From Eremophila alpestris peregrina (lineage: Eukaryota; Chordata; Aves; Passeriformes; Alaudidae), in NCBI GenBank assembly GCA_009792885.1, contig WMCF01000349.1, positions 27,972 through 91,971 on the forward strand: a stretch of 64,000 bases of DNA, given 5' to 3'. Of this stretch, positions 23,701-37,600 are shown in pieces (the stretch's first letter is position 1; each line of letters starts with the position of its first letter). The position numbers and the translations under genes were made by a program. The notes under the pieces are model-generated. The model saw only the letters and a program-made list of their open reading frames with translations. It was not told the DNA's origin and did no database searches.

Positions 23701-26700
23701 TCCATAAAATCACATTCCCTTAGTTGTGCTAGCTGAGAGACTTTGTATCAAAGCTTCATACATGTTTCCTAACCTAAAACAAGAAGGATGTGATTTGTTC
23801 TGGGCTTAATATATGAAATTCTAAGAGACACCTCTCTTCAGAAACATTCACAGAGAACACAATTTCAGAGCATTTTCTGGAATAGTGTGGACATATTAAA
23901 AGACACCAACTTCATTTAACTCTTTATTGAAAGAATATGTCCCACATGAGTTGACATAAGCAAGCAAAAAGAAGCCTGTATTTTTTTGTAAAAGGTGGTG
24001 GGCACTCATGCAAATTAACAATCCCCAGGTGAGTCAAGCCCATTTGCAAACATTCTTCACATTGCATATCCACTCACTGCACTACAGCCACTCCTGTGTG
24101 ATAGCAGGAGTGCTGAGGTTTAAACTCACAGCTCCTCTGCTTAATACCTCTCTGTGGACTGCTTTGAGGAGCATGGTGGCAAAACTTGTCTGTTCTGCTC
24201 CCAGTCTCCATCCTCTTGGCCCACTGGGTTATTTAACTGAGCTATATCCAGCTCAGCATTTTTAACCCGTGTTATCCATAGCTCACAAGTAGATGAAGTA
24301 GTTCAGCCTTCAGTTCTGCCTATTGCACAAGCCTTCAGATCAGAAGTACAGAGACAGGGCTGGCACCATGCTGGATAAATGCAGAGGAAGCTGATGTGTA
24401 CTGCTGCAAATTTGTCCTGTGTGATTAGCACCAACTTGCAGCTCATTACCTAAAACATCAGTAGTGTCTCCTCAATTTTAGAAAGAGACATTGAATAGCA
24501 GGGAACCTCTCATCTTGGAATACCAAGAAAAGCAAGTTTTTTAAGGCTTGAGGGAACAGCAACCAAGGCAGAAACAGACTCCTATTATCAGTTCTCATTT
24601 CAATGCAACTTCAGGCAGAGGAAGCCTTCAAAGAGCTTATTTACTGAAAGTGGAAGAAGGAAGAACTTTTCCAGGCAAGTGGGACAAGGCTGTTTTTCTA
24701 CAAGAAAGAGGTATTTATCTAAGCAAGGCATCAATAATTAGGCGAGGTGACCTTCTGGAGCTATTAAGCCTTGCTTAGAAATCTCACTTATTATTTTTGG
24801 CTTTTCATTTTTAAAAAATCTTCTAGGACTTTAGCCCAAACTCAGGAGCTGAGTTAGGACAGAGGAGCTTGTTCACAACAAAAAAGCAACACGGCTTGCT
24901 GCCTCTAACCCTAAGGAGGCGAAATACAGCCATCAGGGAGTTCCCTTCATTAACACAGGCACTTTTGCTGCAGGCTGCATGGGTCAGTGTCATGAGTAGT
25001 ATTACTGGTATTACAGTGGGTCATAGATAAAGAGATAAAGAGATAACAAAATACCTAGAAATGAGATGCTTACCGCGTGCCAGCATTGGTGGATCTGCAC
25101 CCAGCCTGATGAGTCCCACAGTAAATGAGCAATGCTGTCCTTCGACCTGGGGCAAAGCAAGGGTCAGTCACACCCTCTCCACACACACTCGTGATGCCTG
25201 CAAAGGACTGTGCTTTTCTCCACCTATGGGCTGGGCCTGGCATGACACTGCAAGGTAAGAAGGTTCCTTCTCCCGTCAGCTGCCTTACACTGGACCCTCT
25301 CTTCCTTCGTAAAAATCTGAGGCAAGGGGTATTTTTGCTTGATTCCTATATGACATAAGGCCTCAGAAAAATTAGGAGGTTGGGAGGCATGATATTGTTC
25401 CTCAGCTGAAACCACTCAGGATTGCTCCAAGTTAAATATGGTTAGGTCTCTATGTAGAAGACAGAAAACATGGGACCAAGAAATGGTGGGTGGCCCTGAA
25501 ATAATGATCTGTGCTACTTGCTTTACCTGCTTTCATACAAGAGATGTTAGAGCCTGACATAAAACAATATTTAACTCCCATCTTACACTCACTTTTCTTC
25601 AAGAAAACATGGGTTCAGGATGATATCCAGAAAGACAAATTACTTGTTGGTAGAACTGCCTTGTTAAGGTTTAAAGCTTAACATGCTTCAGTAATTTCAG
25701 AGCTAGTGGGAGGTTGACAAAGCTTGGGGAGAAGGATGTACTGCTGATAGTGGACAAAAACAAAGCAGAATTTATGTGCCACAAGGACTTTTGGCACAAT
25801 CCCTATGATAAGCAAGAAACTAATAAAGCAAACACAGCAACTGTGCTGAGACCAGCTCCAACTGAGTAAAGAGTAATTCTGGCAGAGGGAGACAGGGACC
25901 ACTGACTCTCAGCCCACCAACTAAAGAAACCTACTGACTCAAAAGAAAAGAAATCTGCTCATTTTATGACAAGAGAGAAAGTAATTTAACCAGTAGAAGG
26001 TATAATACTATTTAATAAGAGAACTGTGTAACTTGTAGAATGAACTGTAATTTCTTTCTTTGCTAAAATATACAGCTGGTGTAAAATTTTGATTATTGGG
26101 GAGCTAGCTTTTTGTGGGTCACCACCTAGCTCATACCTTGCACAAACTAAAATAAAGAAACAGTGTGTATGTCTCAGTGTGTATGTCACTGCTGCATTTG
26201 AGGCAAGAAGAACACAAATGCAACTTCGGCTAAATCCTAGAGAAAATCTCGCTCTCTTCTTCCAGAAGAAAGCTTATCATACACATAAAAGAGAAGCAAG
26301 TAAGAGTATAGAGTTTTAACTAAGGAGAGATGATCTGGGTGATTTATCAGCATCATTTAAGATCTTCGTTTTATTAGGGAAAATGTTAATTGAGCTAGTT
26401 AGCACCTATGAAGTAAAAAGTCAGCCCTGTTAGTCCTTCCCTGTATAAGCCTCTCATGTTGAATTCTTTCAGTACTCTTAGCAGCAAAGGCCTCCCAGTT
26501 CTCAGCTGCATTGTGCTTTAAATATCCACAGTGTGAGAAGCTACCTTATATCACCCCATCTGTGAAGACATGCAAGCAGAGCATTCGGTTTTTTCCCAAT
26601 TAACTGAAAATTGATTTACTAAAAGGAGTATTTCACTCTCAGCTTTTAAATAATTTGCAAAGCCCAAGTAGATATTCTGAAAGGAACAACTGCATTTAAA

Positions 26701-27500
26701 GTGGTCAAGTAATAAGCACAATTAATACCATTTTAAAATATTGTAATATTTTGGGCCCGTTGACAGGGAAGAGGTTTTTTAAATATATATAATTCAGAAG
26801 TTTTGAATAAAACAATTTTGGAGGATTTCAGTGTGTGTATTGTCTTTAACATGTCCTTCTTCTAGAATCATTAAACTTTTACAGATTTTCAGGAAAGAAA
26901 AAGAAAGGAAAAATCCATTAATGAAATGTGTAAGAAACAGACCTTCTAAAAAAAGAACAGGGAACATTTATGAATGTTTTCTTTTGAACTTAATTCAAAT
27001 GGACATAGTGGCCTGCTACGAGGTCTGTGCTGCAGCTACTTGAAAGATGAACAGAGAACATTTTGATACAGAAGAATTTATCTCCTCCAAGACTTGGTAT
27101 AAGCATTGACACAAAGTGTCATGATGACAAACATCAGAATTAAGTGTTTAAAAAAAACCCCAAGCAGTATGAAGCAGTTCCCTAGCTCCCTTCCGATGCC
27201 AGGGTCACTAATTAATCCTGGAAGCTGGGACAGAGCAACACAGACTAACAACCAATATGGTTACATCATGCCTTCTCCCCTTTATTCCTCAAGATGCCTG
27301 GTTAAATACAGTTGAGATAGTTTACAGTTACAGGTGAATGCTAATTGGTACAGAGAGTTAAAAGAATGCAAAACAATTCCAACTTAAGGTAGCTACCATA
27401 AATCCACCCTAACTATCCTATCTAAAAAAATGCACACACCTTAATCTAATTTCTAACTGCGCCACAGAGGCTTCTCAACTCCCACAGGCCCAAAACTTGA
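20771..27500. other. No gene recognised
   Basis: AT-rich intergenic DNA. No exon, RNA gene or complete repeat could be supported. Confidence 0.5.
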
Positions 27501-27525
27501 GGCCCAGTTTGGGATAGCTCAAACC

Positions 27526-27860
27526 TCATTCTAAAGAAACCTCATGTCCACATTCTCTACACCCTTCCACATAGCCATGAGCACCTGCTCTGCCCTTTTC
27601 CTTCCAACTGTGCAGCTCTGGAAGACAGTCTCTCAGCCAGTCAAAGAGAACTGAGTCCATGCTGGTGTGGTCAGGAAATGTGTCAAACCTCAGCACATAT
27701 TTGGGTGTGGAGCGGGTAAATCCAGAGGGAATAACACAGACCTCCTTCTCAGAGAGACAAAGTGCTACATTGCTGTCCTCCTGCCTTCTCAAGCAAAGCA
27801 AAAATATGGAACCAATTTTCTCTGTGCTCATTCACTGCCTGGTAGAGCACCTGCATGTAA
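27526..27860 (-). pseudogene. Unrecognised protein-like stretch, possibly a relic exon
   Basis: A - strand frame of 101 codons whose composition looks protein-like (for example ALCLSEKEVCVIPSGFT). I do not recognise the family. Just upstream a second frame also looks protein-like (LYQAVNEHREN), as if one coding segment had been split by a frameshift near 27,790. No splice signal could be fixed at either end. It could be a pseudogene, a fragment of an old retroelement, or chance. Confidence 0.3.
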
Positions 27861-27979
27861 CTCTGGTTCAACCACGTCCCCAGGCCCTAGGTACAAAGAA
27901 CACTAATGTGACTCTTATCCCTGTTAAACACAAAGATGACATTGGTTCTTTCAGGCTTCTAACCAGTTCTACACAATAA

Positions 27980-30840
27980 ATATTTATACACAATACAGAT
28001 TGTTTTAATGAGATGAGGCATGCATACTGGCTAGGAAAAACAGGGAAGAAAATACCAAGTTTGCTATGCTGTTATCCAGATTTTCATATGGAACAGCTGA
28101 GAGAATAGAAACCAGAGGATATTTACATGTTCTGGCCTACTGGGAACATACCAAGAGGCTGCATTACATTCGGGAATGTTGCCTTGTGTGCACAGCAGGA
28201 AACCACTTGTTGCTTGCTCACACAGCAGCAGATTGAGAGAGAGGAAGGAAAGCACTCAGTATGAGAGATTTGGGAAAACCTAACAGCTAAAAGCCCCTGT
28301 CTAACAAACTAAACAAGCTTGTTGCACACCTTTCTCAAGCCTACAAACAGCACAGCACTATGTAATGGAAACCCTGCTGCTATTGAAAGAAAATGCATGG
28401 TTATTATGGTGTTATACCCTCCTGTACTTTTGAAAATTGCCTTTCTGAGAAAGGAATTCAAGCTGAAAAATTTATGGAGAAATAGAAGGAAAAGCCCTTG
28501 TTTTATAAATCATGCAATAGCAAACTGGAAGCTGTGATTTGCTGGAAGCAAATGGGAACATCCCCCCAGCTAAGGAACAGGTATTATGCTTTCTCCTTTT
28601 CCAAAACTCTGAGTTACTTTGTGTTTAAGCAAACATTACAAAGGAACTTTAAGCTGCTTTTGAAAGCATTGAACCCTTTGGTAACTTTTATCCATTACCA
28701 CCATGTCACATGGAGTATAACTCCTACCCAGGCCTTGCCCACATTTACAAGCCACATACAGATAAGATTAGAAGTGTTTCCTGTTCCCTGGGAAAATGAG
28801 AATGGATGAAAATGTTTCATGCAGGGATTACAATATGCACAAATCACCTTCTTACATTTTGTCTCCATGGAGCTGTGGCTTCCAACAGAAAGAAAACCTT
28901 TTAATAAATCTCTTGTACTTGGGCAGCTCTGTCAGTCACAGCTACATAAATTGAACATAGCATACGATTCATTAATTCAGTATCAAACTAAAAATGTCCC
29001 ATCAAAAACAGGATACTGTTCGGTATGAGTTCTTCCACAAGATCAGCACTGTAATTCCCAGATGTTCAGTACCATCTGTGAGCTGTCTGTGAAGCACAGC
29101 TCCTGTTCACCATTCTGTGTATTGGTAAACAGCCTTTCGAGTGGCTGACAGGAGTGGGAGCTACAATCCTCTCTCTTCACCACTGTCTCTGCCACATCCA
29201 CATAGAAAGACAAAGATACCCATGGACTTCTAGAAGAATATGAATAAGTATAAGTATAGCAAACCCTAATTCCAGGCAAAATTGCAGAGCTGACAGAACA
29301 GTCTTCTCAATAAATTTTATCTTAATCACTTCCTTGTCTGCAGTTTGCTCTGCATAAAATCATTTGCTGACTTTTTTTCAGGGAATCATTTCAGGCCTTC
29401 ATTGAATTCCAGCACAGTTTTGTACATTTTAACTCTGCACTGTTTTGAACTGTTATGATCATTTATGAAAATAATTATCACTTTTGTATTCCCTGCCTAC
29501 ACAAAAATAAATCAAAAATCAAAGCTTATTCTTGGCTATTCAGGTTAGCAAGAACAAAACCTGCTTTTTATCACTACTCACTTCAAATCCTGGCTTGTGT
29601 GAACTTTACTGATGAGAAAGCAAATTTTCAAACAATAAAAATAAAATATTTTAGAAATGTGAAGAAATATTCCACTACAACATGGTTATGAAGAGCATTA
29701 CTTCAACCATAGTATTGAGATAAACAACGGAGAAGTTCAAATATTTTGGAATCTGCCATCTCATTCCTTGCCTTCAGCTTAAACATCATTTGTTCATAAG
29801 TGAAAAAAAACCCCTCCATGTTAAACCAATTTTAAACTGGCAGCAACTGCATCAGTAATCACACTTCATGTCATTCTGTGATTATGTGATTCTGCTGTAG
29901 AAACTGAGACTTATTTCATGCCATATTGCAAAAAATCTATAACAAATGTATCCACTTGCAAAATAGCATATATACACAATGTAGGTGCTTTATTCTTTCC
30001 ACAATACTCCTTTGATGTTAGAACAACTTTTTCTATCTTATTTTAATTTAGACAATCTTTCATCCTGAATTTGTCTTTAACAAAATAAAAATTTGTTTAT
30101 TGTGAGAAAAAGCATGAAAGCTCCATAGGCATGAATTCATAATTGCTCTTATCACATTTAATTCCACACAGAGACCCTCAAAATCAATTATTTGGTGTAG
30201 AGGAAGGAATGTGTTGCCCCTATTAAGAGGGATCATAAAAGATGCCTTGTAAATTAAGGTAGTCTTCCATAAAGCATCCTTGCTAGGAGCTGATTTGTCT
30301 CCCAAAGTAAAATTCTAGATTGCATTGATACCAGGAGAAATTTTATCTTTATATTCATCTAAGTTAATATTTGACCATGCAAAGATACAGTCTCAGCCAT
30401 CACAAAACCTCATCCCTTGGTAACTACGTTGAGCCCAGAGCTGTAAGGGGGTGAGAGTTCCTGGTGCTGTGCACTGCTGGCACCTCTGGTTTCACCCCAA
30501 ATAACGCCACAGAAGAGTGTGGCCATCGCCATACGATTTTCTTACGGAGGAGAACTGCTGATGAAGGATTTGTATCTGCACAATTTGAAGTTTGGGTCTG
30601 CAAAGGATGATGGGTGTGATTGGTTTGAAGTTTGATCCTGGGGCATGGGTCTTTTTACTGAGTGATTTGCCCCATGTGAGGAACAAGGCCCCGGGTCTCT
30701 TCAAGAGGTTATGATACTTTTTATTGTATTCAGGTGCACGGGCAGAGGTACAGATACCACATTTCAGGCACCGATGCCGGGTAATTTAAACGAGCAATTC
30801 TCAGCTGTTGCCCCTAGTTATAGCCAAGGCAGAGTTCATT
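27980..30840. other. No gene recognised
   Basis: AT-rich non-coding DNA, with nothing more specific visible. Confidence 0.5.
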
Positions 30841-30844
30841 TCTT

Positions 30845-31253
30845 CTCAGTAGCTATTACAGGGCTGTGTTTTGGAGTAAGAATGCTGTTGATAGCACACT
30901 GGTGGTTTGGTATTTTGCCACGTCGTGTTTATCCTAACTCAAGGACTTTCCCCTGCCTTATCTCATGCTCAACCAGGGAGGCGGTACGCAAATGGGAGGG
31001 AGCATGGCCGGGACAGGTGACCCGAACTGACCAAAGGGATGTTCCACACCACAAAACGTCATGCCCGGTATTTAAATGGAGGGAGTAACCTGGAAGGATG
31101 GATCATCTCGTGTCGGGAACGGGGGGGTCTGGCCCACTCAGTGGTGGTGAGCAACTGCGTTGTTGCGCTTGTTGTTGTTTCAGTGATTAAACTCTTCTTA
31201 TGTCAAAGTACAACTTCTAATTCGATTCTCCTCCGCATTCCACCCATGTGAGG
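30845..31253 (+). repeat. Solo LTR, ERV-L-like, directly upstream of NIPSNAP3
   Basis: Contains GGCTGTGTTTTGG, GACCAAAGGGATGTTCCACACC, a TATA-like GGTATTTAAATGG (31,067-31,079), GGTGGTGAGCAACTGCG and GATTAAACTCTTCTTATG near its end. The order matches the reverse-orientation copy at 13,195-13,735. It ends about 330 bp upstream of the NIPSNAP3 start codon and lies in the same orientation, so it could in principle act as an alternative promoter. Confidence 0.65.
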
Positions 31254-31583
31254 GGGCAAGAAAGGCAGGGGCGGGAGGAAGTTGAGCGGCGGCCTGCTTC
31301 GTCTCCAGCTGAGTTAAAAACCACAACAACGCTGCCTTCCGCATCCCGATCGCTCTCCCCGCCGAGCCCATCCAGCGGCGGCTCGGTGCGCAGGCGGCGG
31401 GGCGGGCTGCGGAGGCCCTGCCCACGGCAGGGAGAGCCCGCCGCCCCTCGTTCCGCCCCTCGTTCCGCCCCTCGTTCCGCCCCTCGTTCCGCCCCTCGTT
31501 CCGCCCCTCGTTCCGCCCCCGTGGCAGGCGGGTAGCGCCGGGGCTCTGTCTGTGCCCGTGTCTGTGGCCGGGCCGTGCCCGCC
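31254..31583 (+). promoter_or_regulatory. CpG-island promoter / 5'UTR of NIPSNAP3
   Basis: GC- and CpG-rich block running into exon 1, without a TATA box near the start codon, typical of a housekeeping mitochondrial-protein promoter. It contains the GC-box minisatellite at 31,441-31,519. Confidence 0.7.
31441..31519 (+). repeat. 12-bp GC-box minisatellite in the promoter
   Basis: Six perfect tandem copies of CCGCCCCTCGTT (31,441-31,512) plus a partial seventh. Each copy contains CCGCCCC, a GC box of the Sp1/KLF type, so this array would place six or seven binding sites about 70-140 bp upstream of the start codon. Confidence 0.95.
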
Positions 31584-31658
31584 ATGCTGCCGCCGGTGCT
31601 GCTCCGCCGCCCGCTCGCCGCCGCCGCCCGCCTGGCCCTGCCCCGCGCCGGCCCGCAG
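31584..31658 (+). CDS. NIPSNAP3A: NIPSNAP3 exon 1
   Basis: 25 codons from ATG to a CAG|GTAGCG donor, phase 0. Encodes the basic, alanine/leucine-rich targeting segment starting MLPPVLLRRPLAAA. Confidence 0.88.
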
Positions 31659-34600
31659 GTAGCGCCGGGGAGCGGGGCGGGACGGGGGCGATGCTCTCCG
31701 GGCGGGCCTGTCGTCTGTCGCGACACCGTCTGTCGCGAGCCTGGCGCCGGGGCCTGCCCACAGTCGTGTGGGATTCTTTGGGATCCATCGATCCCCGGGA
31801 TCGATGCTGTTGGAAAAGACTGCTGAGATCAGCGATTGCAACCCATGCTCGAACACCACCACCCTGTGAACTAGAGCGTGGCACCAAGTGTCACGTCCAG
31901 CCTTGCCTTAAACACCTCGAGGGACGGCGGCTCCACCGCGTCCCTGGGTAGGCCATCCCAATGTCCCATCACCCCTTCTTGTCAAGAATTTCTTCCCGAT
32001 GTCCTATCTGAACCTTTCCCTCTGCAACTTGAGATTATGACCTCCTATCCTGTCCCTGTTCTCAGCCTGCAAGAAGAGGCCAACCCCCACCTGGCTACAC
32101 GCTTCTTTCAGGCAGTTATAGAGAGTGATATGGGCACCCCTGAGCCTCTTTTTCTCCAAGCTAAATACCCCCCCCAAGCTAAATCCTCCTCATAAAACTT
32201 GTGTTCCAGACCCTTCACCAGCTCCGTTGCCCCTCGCTGGAGCAGAAGTGGTCCTGTGGTATCCCAGTATCTGCCTAAGCAGCAGAAAGCTTCAGGGCTT
32301 CTCATTTCCCACAGAAATCCAGTGTGGAATGGATGACTACTGCAGCTCCCCACTCACTGTAGGTGTTTATAACAGCCCCAAGGTGCTGTGACTCATGGCA
32401 CAGTAGTAGATGTGTCATGCTGCAAAGGGCCATTGAGGAATAAAGCCTTTGGCCTTCACCTTCTATATTCAACTGCCTGGAAGTGCAGCCAGTGGGGAGT
32501 CAGGCTCTTCTCGCAGGCAACAAGTGACAGAACTGGAGAAAGTGGCCTCAAGTTGTCTAGACCCGGAGCGGTTTAGATTGGATATTAGGAAAAATGTATT
32601 CACTGAAAGATAGTAAAACACTGAAACAGGCTGCGCAGGGGAGTGGGGGTGTCACCATCCCTGGAGATGTTTGAAAAAGATATGTCACTTGAGGATATGG
32701 TTTAGTGGTGAACATGGCACATCTGGATTCTCAGTGACTGGGATGATCTTAAAGTAATTTCTAAACATAAACAATTCTGTGGCTTGAACTGCATGGTGCC
32801 TGCAGATTCTTGTGAAATTTTGGACATGTCCAAAATCCATCCTGTAGCTGCCTCTGTGCAAACATGGGCTAAGGCCAAAGCTGTGTTTTGTTGTTAATTT
32901 TTCATGTTTTATTTGAGAGGGAGTAGCATGTTCCAGGTTATTGAGGCAGTTGCAAAAGTACTCTTAGTCTGGGACTACTAGAGGGTTTTATCTAAGAACA
33001 GAAAAACTGTCCTTGATCAGGTCTTGGGTAGCAGCCAATAAAGGGCTAAGATGTGGACTTAAGCAATCTTGTGTTGGAATGAATCACTCTTTTCCAAGTG
33101 TTGGCATCTTTTTCTTTCATTTGCCAGTGTAATATGTAATTTGCTAATACTGGTATAAGATTGTAAGTAGAAAACAAAATGTAGTCTTGTGAGTTGGTTG
33201 GGTAAGTGCAACACAGGCAGATATTGGTGTTGCTTTCTTTTTGGTGGCATCTCAGCAGCCTTGCTTTTGAATAATGTGTTTAGCCAAATGCATCTTGCTG
33301 CTGACTTCCTTGGGAAGACGTTGAGAAAAGGAAAATCCTGCTTTGTTATGAGCTAATAATGAAACAGAAGAGTGCATCAAGTAAAAGACACACCACAGTC
33401 TGTCGCACTGCCAAAAGGAGTGGCAGTAAATAATGGACATTGAAGCTACTTCCAAAGAAAAGTGTCAAAATATAATTTTTTTGTAGCGGACATCAAGAAG
33501 TAAGTACCCCTCTCCCAACCTGCAGTAACAGGTCCTTCTGTAGTATTGCATTAATTTAAAAAAAAAACCTGACAGAATACAACTTTCTGGCTTGACAATA
33601 ATTTTTGCTATTTTTTCTTACTGTTTTCTTTCAGGCGTGCCTTGCTACGGGGCCCAGACAAAACGATGGCTTTTTCTATGAAATTCGCACATACGATATT
33701 AAGCCAGCAAAGATGAAGGAGTTTTTGGAGTTGGTGAACAAGTACTTTCACTTCCGCACAGCTCACTCGGAGCTGGTGGGGTTCTGGTACTCGGAGCTGG
33801 GAGCAATGAACAAGGTGTTTCACATTTGGAAGTATGGTAGGGTCAGCATCCCTCTGCGCTGCTCTGCTCTCTCTGTGTCCCCTGTCTCCTAGGCAAGAAG
33901 GTGAGGGAGGTGCTTACCTGGCTTTTATTTGTTGCTCTTATTGTAAGGAGGTGCCCCCAAAACATTGCTCCTGTACTGTTTAGTGACAAGACAATTTCAG
34001 AGCTTGTCAGGACAACTTTGAGGTGTTGGGATGAGAGAGCTATAAATGTTCTTGAACAGCAATCTCTGTTCAAGACAGGTGTAATAGAGGAACTGTGGCA
34101 CAGTGTTTCATTCATGGTAAATATTTTTAACCTAAGGTCAGTTCCACAAACATCTTGAAACTTTCAAATCAAATGGAAAGAAGGAAATATGCACACATAT
34201 GCAGTCTGTGTGTGTTGATATGCATGTTGAATTGTTGCTAGATTTTAGCTCAGATTACCAGTCACTCCCATTAAAAAATGACCATGGAGTTTGCATGCTT
34301 AAACTCCTTCTGGAGTGGGCCTGTACTGAAGTAGGAAGCCCCTCCACCAGGTCTGACTTCTCAAACATGCGGAGTGTTTTTGTTGCAGCTTTAACCTTGC
34401 TAGCAATACAATTTTTACAGTATGATCAGCTTTTTATGTTGTTGGAGTTGGTGCTGACACGGAAGGTACAGGTGAGCCCAAAAAAGCTACTATCATGCTA
34501 AAAACTAGGTGTGCTGGCTGTGCTTTTTGTGGAGCCCAAGGGAAGTGATACTTGGGTTACAGAGAAGTGGGAAGGCACACTGGTATAATTCCCCTAGAAC

Positions 34601-37600
34601 ACCTGCTGCAGTCCAGGTATATCTGCATGTTGAGACTGTCATTGAAGTCCAGTATAGTCACAGTACCTGTTTAAGATTTTGTTTTGGAAGGATGAACTGT
34701 GGAATCATAGACTTCAACATTTTTTTTTGGTTCCTTTCAACTGTGTTCCTCATGGCCACATCCAGCCTGTCCTCTAACACTTCCAGGGATCAGGCATCCA
34801 CAGCTTCTCTGAACAATCTGCTCCAGTGCCTCAACATTCTCACAGTGAAGAATTTCTTCATTATATCCAATCTAAATCTTGCATCCCAGAAGGTATTTAA
34901 GGCCAGGCTGGATGGAGCTCTGAACAACCTGGTCTATATTGGCAGGTGTCCCTGCACATGGCCAGGGGGTTGAAACTAGGAGATGTTTAGAGGTCCCTTC
35001 CAATCCAAACCATCCTGTGATTCTAAATCTACCCTCTGTCAGTTTAAAATCATTCCCTCTTGTCCTATCACTACATGGCCTTGCAAAAAGTGCCTCTCCA
35101 GCTCCCTTATAGGCTCCCTTTAGGTGCTGGAATGCTGCTGTAAGGTCTCCCTGGAGCCTTTTCTTCTTCAGGCTGAATAGCCCAAACTCTTTCAGCCTTC
35201 ACAGGAGAGGTACTTGAGCACTTGGATCATCTTTGTCACCTCCTCTGATGTCAGTCATTCTTCCCTCATCCACCAAAGCTGTAACTCCATCACAGAAGGT
35301 CGCCAAATTAGTCAGGCACAATTTGCCCTTAGTAAACCTATGTTGGCTGTCACCAGTCATCTCATGGTCTTCTGTGAGCCTTGGCATAATTTCCATAAGG
35401 ATCTGCGCCTTGATCTTGCCAGGCACAGAGGTCAGACTGACCAAGCTGTAGTTCTGCAGTTCTTCCTTATGTTCCTTTTTAAAAATGAGCTGCCATAACT
35501 TCTCAAATATAACAAATTGTGGCTTAGCCACTTCCTCTGACAGTTTCCTCAGGACCCATGGATGTATTTCATAGAGCCCCATTGATTTGTGCGCCTTCAT
35601 GTCCCTTGGGAGCCGTCTGCATATATATATATTGCTTAAAATGCCACTGCAGCCCAAGCAGTTGAAATTCACACTCTTATTTAATTGGATTTGTTTTCCA
35701 TTAAGGAAAAAAAAAAGAAGAAGAAAAGGTTTAGCTTTTGGTCATTTAATATCTTTTTATGTGACTGAGCACACAAACATCAATTCTATTCTTTTAATGT
35801 CACTTTATATAAGCCAAACCACATTTAATAATTTTTTTTCTTGGTAGGCTGTTAATTCTGATTTTTTTTCCACTTCATTTCTGTATCCACTATGCTTTCT
35901 CCTAATCTTATCCTTGGTAACTGTTGCCACATCCAGTAGTCCCTGCAATTGCCATGTGTAAATCTTTTTTAACAGTAAAAATGCTTAATGTATTTTAACT
36001 CTTTTGTAAACTTTCTTTGAAAAATTAATTTGGTTTGAATCCATTTTAATCTGAGAGCTAAAGCAGATTTTGAAGGAAGTTTAGCAGAATTTAAAGGAAA
36101 CCTATGACATGTGCTTTGAGCTAATATGATGTCTAAAAATACCAGTTTCAAAATCAGGTAAGTGTAGTTTGTCTTCTTGTAATTACACATTTTGATTGAG
36201 TCTGAGATGACATCATATGCATTGTTATGGGGTTTTTTTCTTCCTCTCTTGCAGATAATTTTGCCCACAGAACAGCAGTCCGGCATGCACTAGCAAATGA
36301 CAAAGACTGGCAGGGAAAATTCATCTCTGCTGCTCTCCCCATGATAGAGAAACAGCACAATGAGGTTGCTTATCTGGTGCCGTGGTGTCAACTTGGGAAG
36401 CCTCCAAAGGAAGGGGGTGAGCTTAGCTTTTCTTTTGCTGATTGAAGTTACTGACACTAACAAAAAATAGTCTAAACTTTAAACCAGGTACTGCATAGTT
36501 TTATGACCCTTTTTGTAACAAATGCATAGACATGCACCCATGTGGAAAGGTGACGTAACACAGATCGGGGACAGAGCTTTTCAGAAGGATTTTACACCAA
36601 CATACATCAATAACTGACTAGAGTGCTGATTATTAAGGTTGTTGATGATGAGGATTGTGACTTGCGAAATGAACACGCAAAATGGCAATGCCGTAGTAGT
36701 AGTCAGAAAAGTTATCCCAGACTTCCTTTGTCTATCTGTCAGTGAGAGGGCATTTCCTTGTTCTCTTTCAACAGATTTTCCTCTTACCAATTTGCTTGGA
36801 TGTTACTGCTTCTTTCACATAAAGTTGAATGTTTTGGGAGTATTTGTAAGAACAGGACGGGAGTGTTGGAAGACATTTCCCAGAGTTTTATTGCTGTAAT
36901 CAGTCTCAATACCAGGTTTAAAATAGTAAAAATATGGCAATAGCTCACCTCTTGCTAGAAGCAGCCAGCAGCCCAAGATCTCTTTGTTACATGACATTTT
37001 AAAAGTTTTTCAACCAATAGCATATTGCTAAAGCTTACAGACAATTGCTTTATTCAATTACCAAAAGCACACGCACACCTGTTTCAAAAGTGCTTGCTTG
37101 TTATGCTTTGAATTAACAATACACAATATTCCATTATTAAACATAAAACTTTCTTCTATCTTGCTAAGCATATTTCTCTGTGGTCTCAATGTTTATCATG
37201 ACCAAACCTAAGACTCAACATTATTGTTTAATGTCCTTGCTTGCTATATTTTTGTCTCTTCTTCTGCTTTTCATAATTTGCAGCTGCAGCTAGCTCTGAA
37301 TTCTCTGCTCTTTCTGTTTCTGAGGCCTGCTTTCTCAGCTCCTAAAAGCCTTCTTACTTTTACTATTTCCCACATTGAAAAGATTGCCTACTTTTTTAAA
37401 GATACATGAAAGTCAAACATAAAGATCTGCTCCTTGATCTTGCCAGGACAGATGTGAGACTGACCAAGCTGTAGTTCTGCAGTTCTTCCTTATGCCCCTT
37501 TTTGTAACAATCATCAGTTAGGTGTAGAAGTCATGTCCCTATATATTTTAATTCTTCAGCAAATTTGATGTTAATAATATTGACTGTGCTCCAGTTTATC

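Noticed and set aside
31575..31583. A GTG start three codons upstream of the NIPSNAP3 ATG
   Set aside because: ATG at 31584 gives the expected length and targeting peptide; a GTG start is not needed.
31198..31887. - strand open frames of 229 and 182 codons at the NIPSNAP3 promoter
   Set aside because: They are produced by the 12-bp repeat and CpG richness; their repeated GTRGGTR-type peptides are a translation of the minisatellite.
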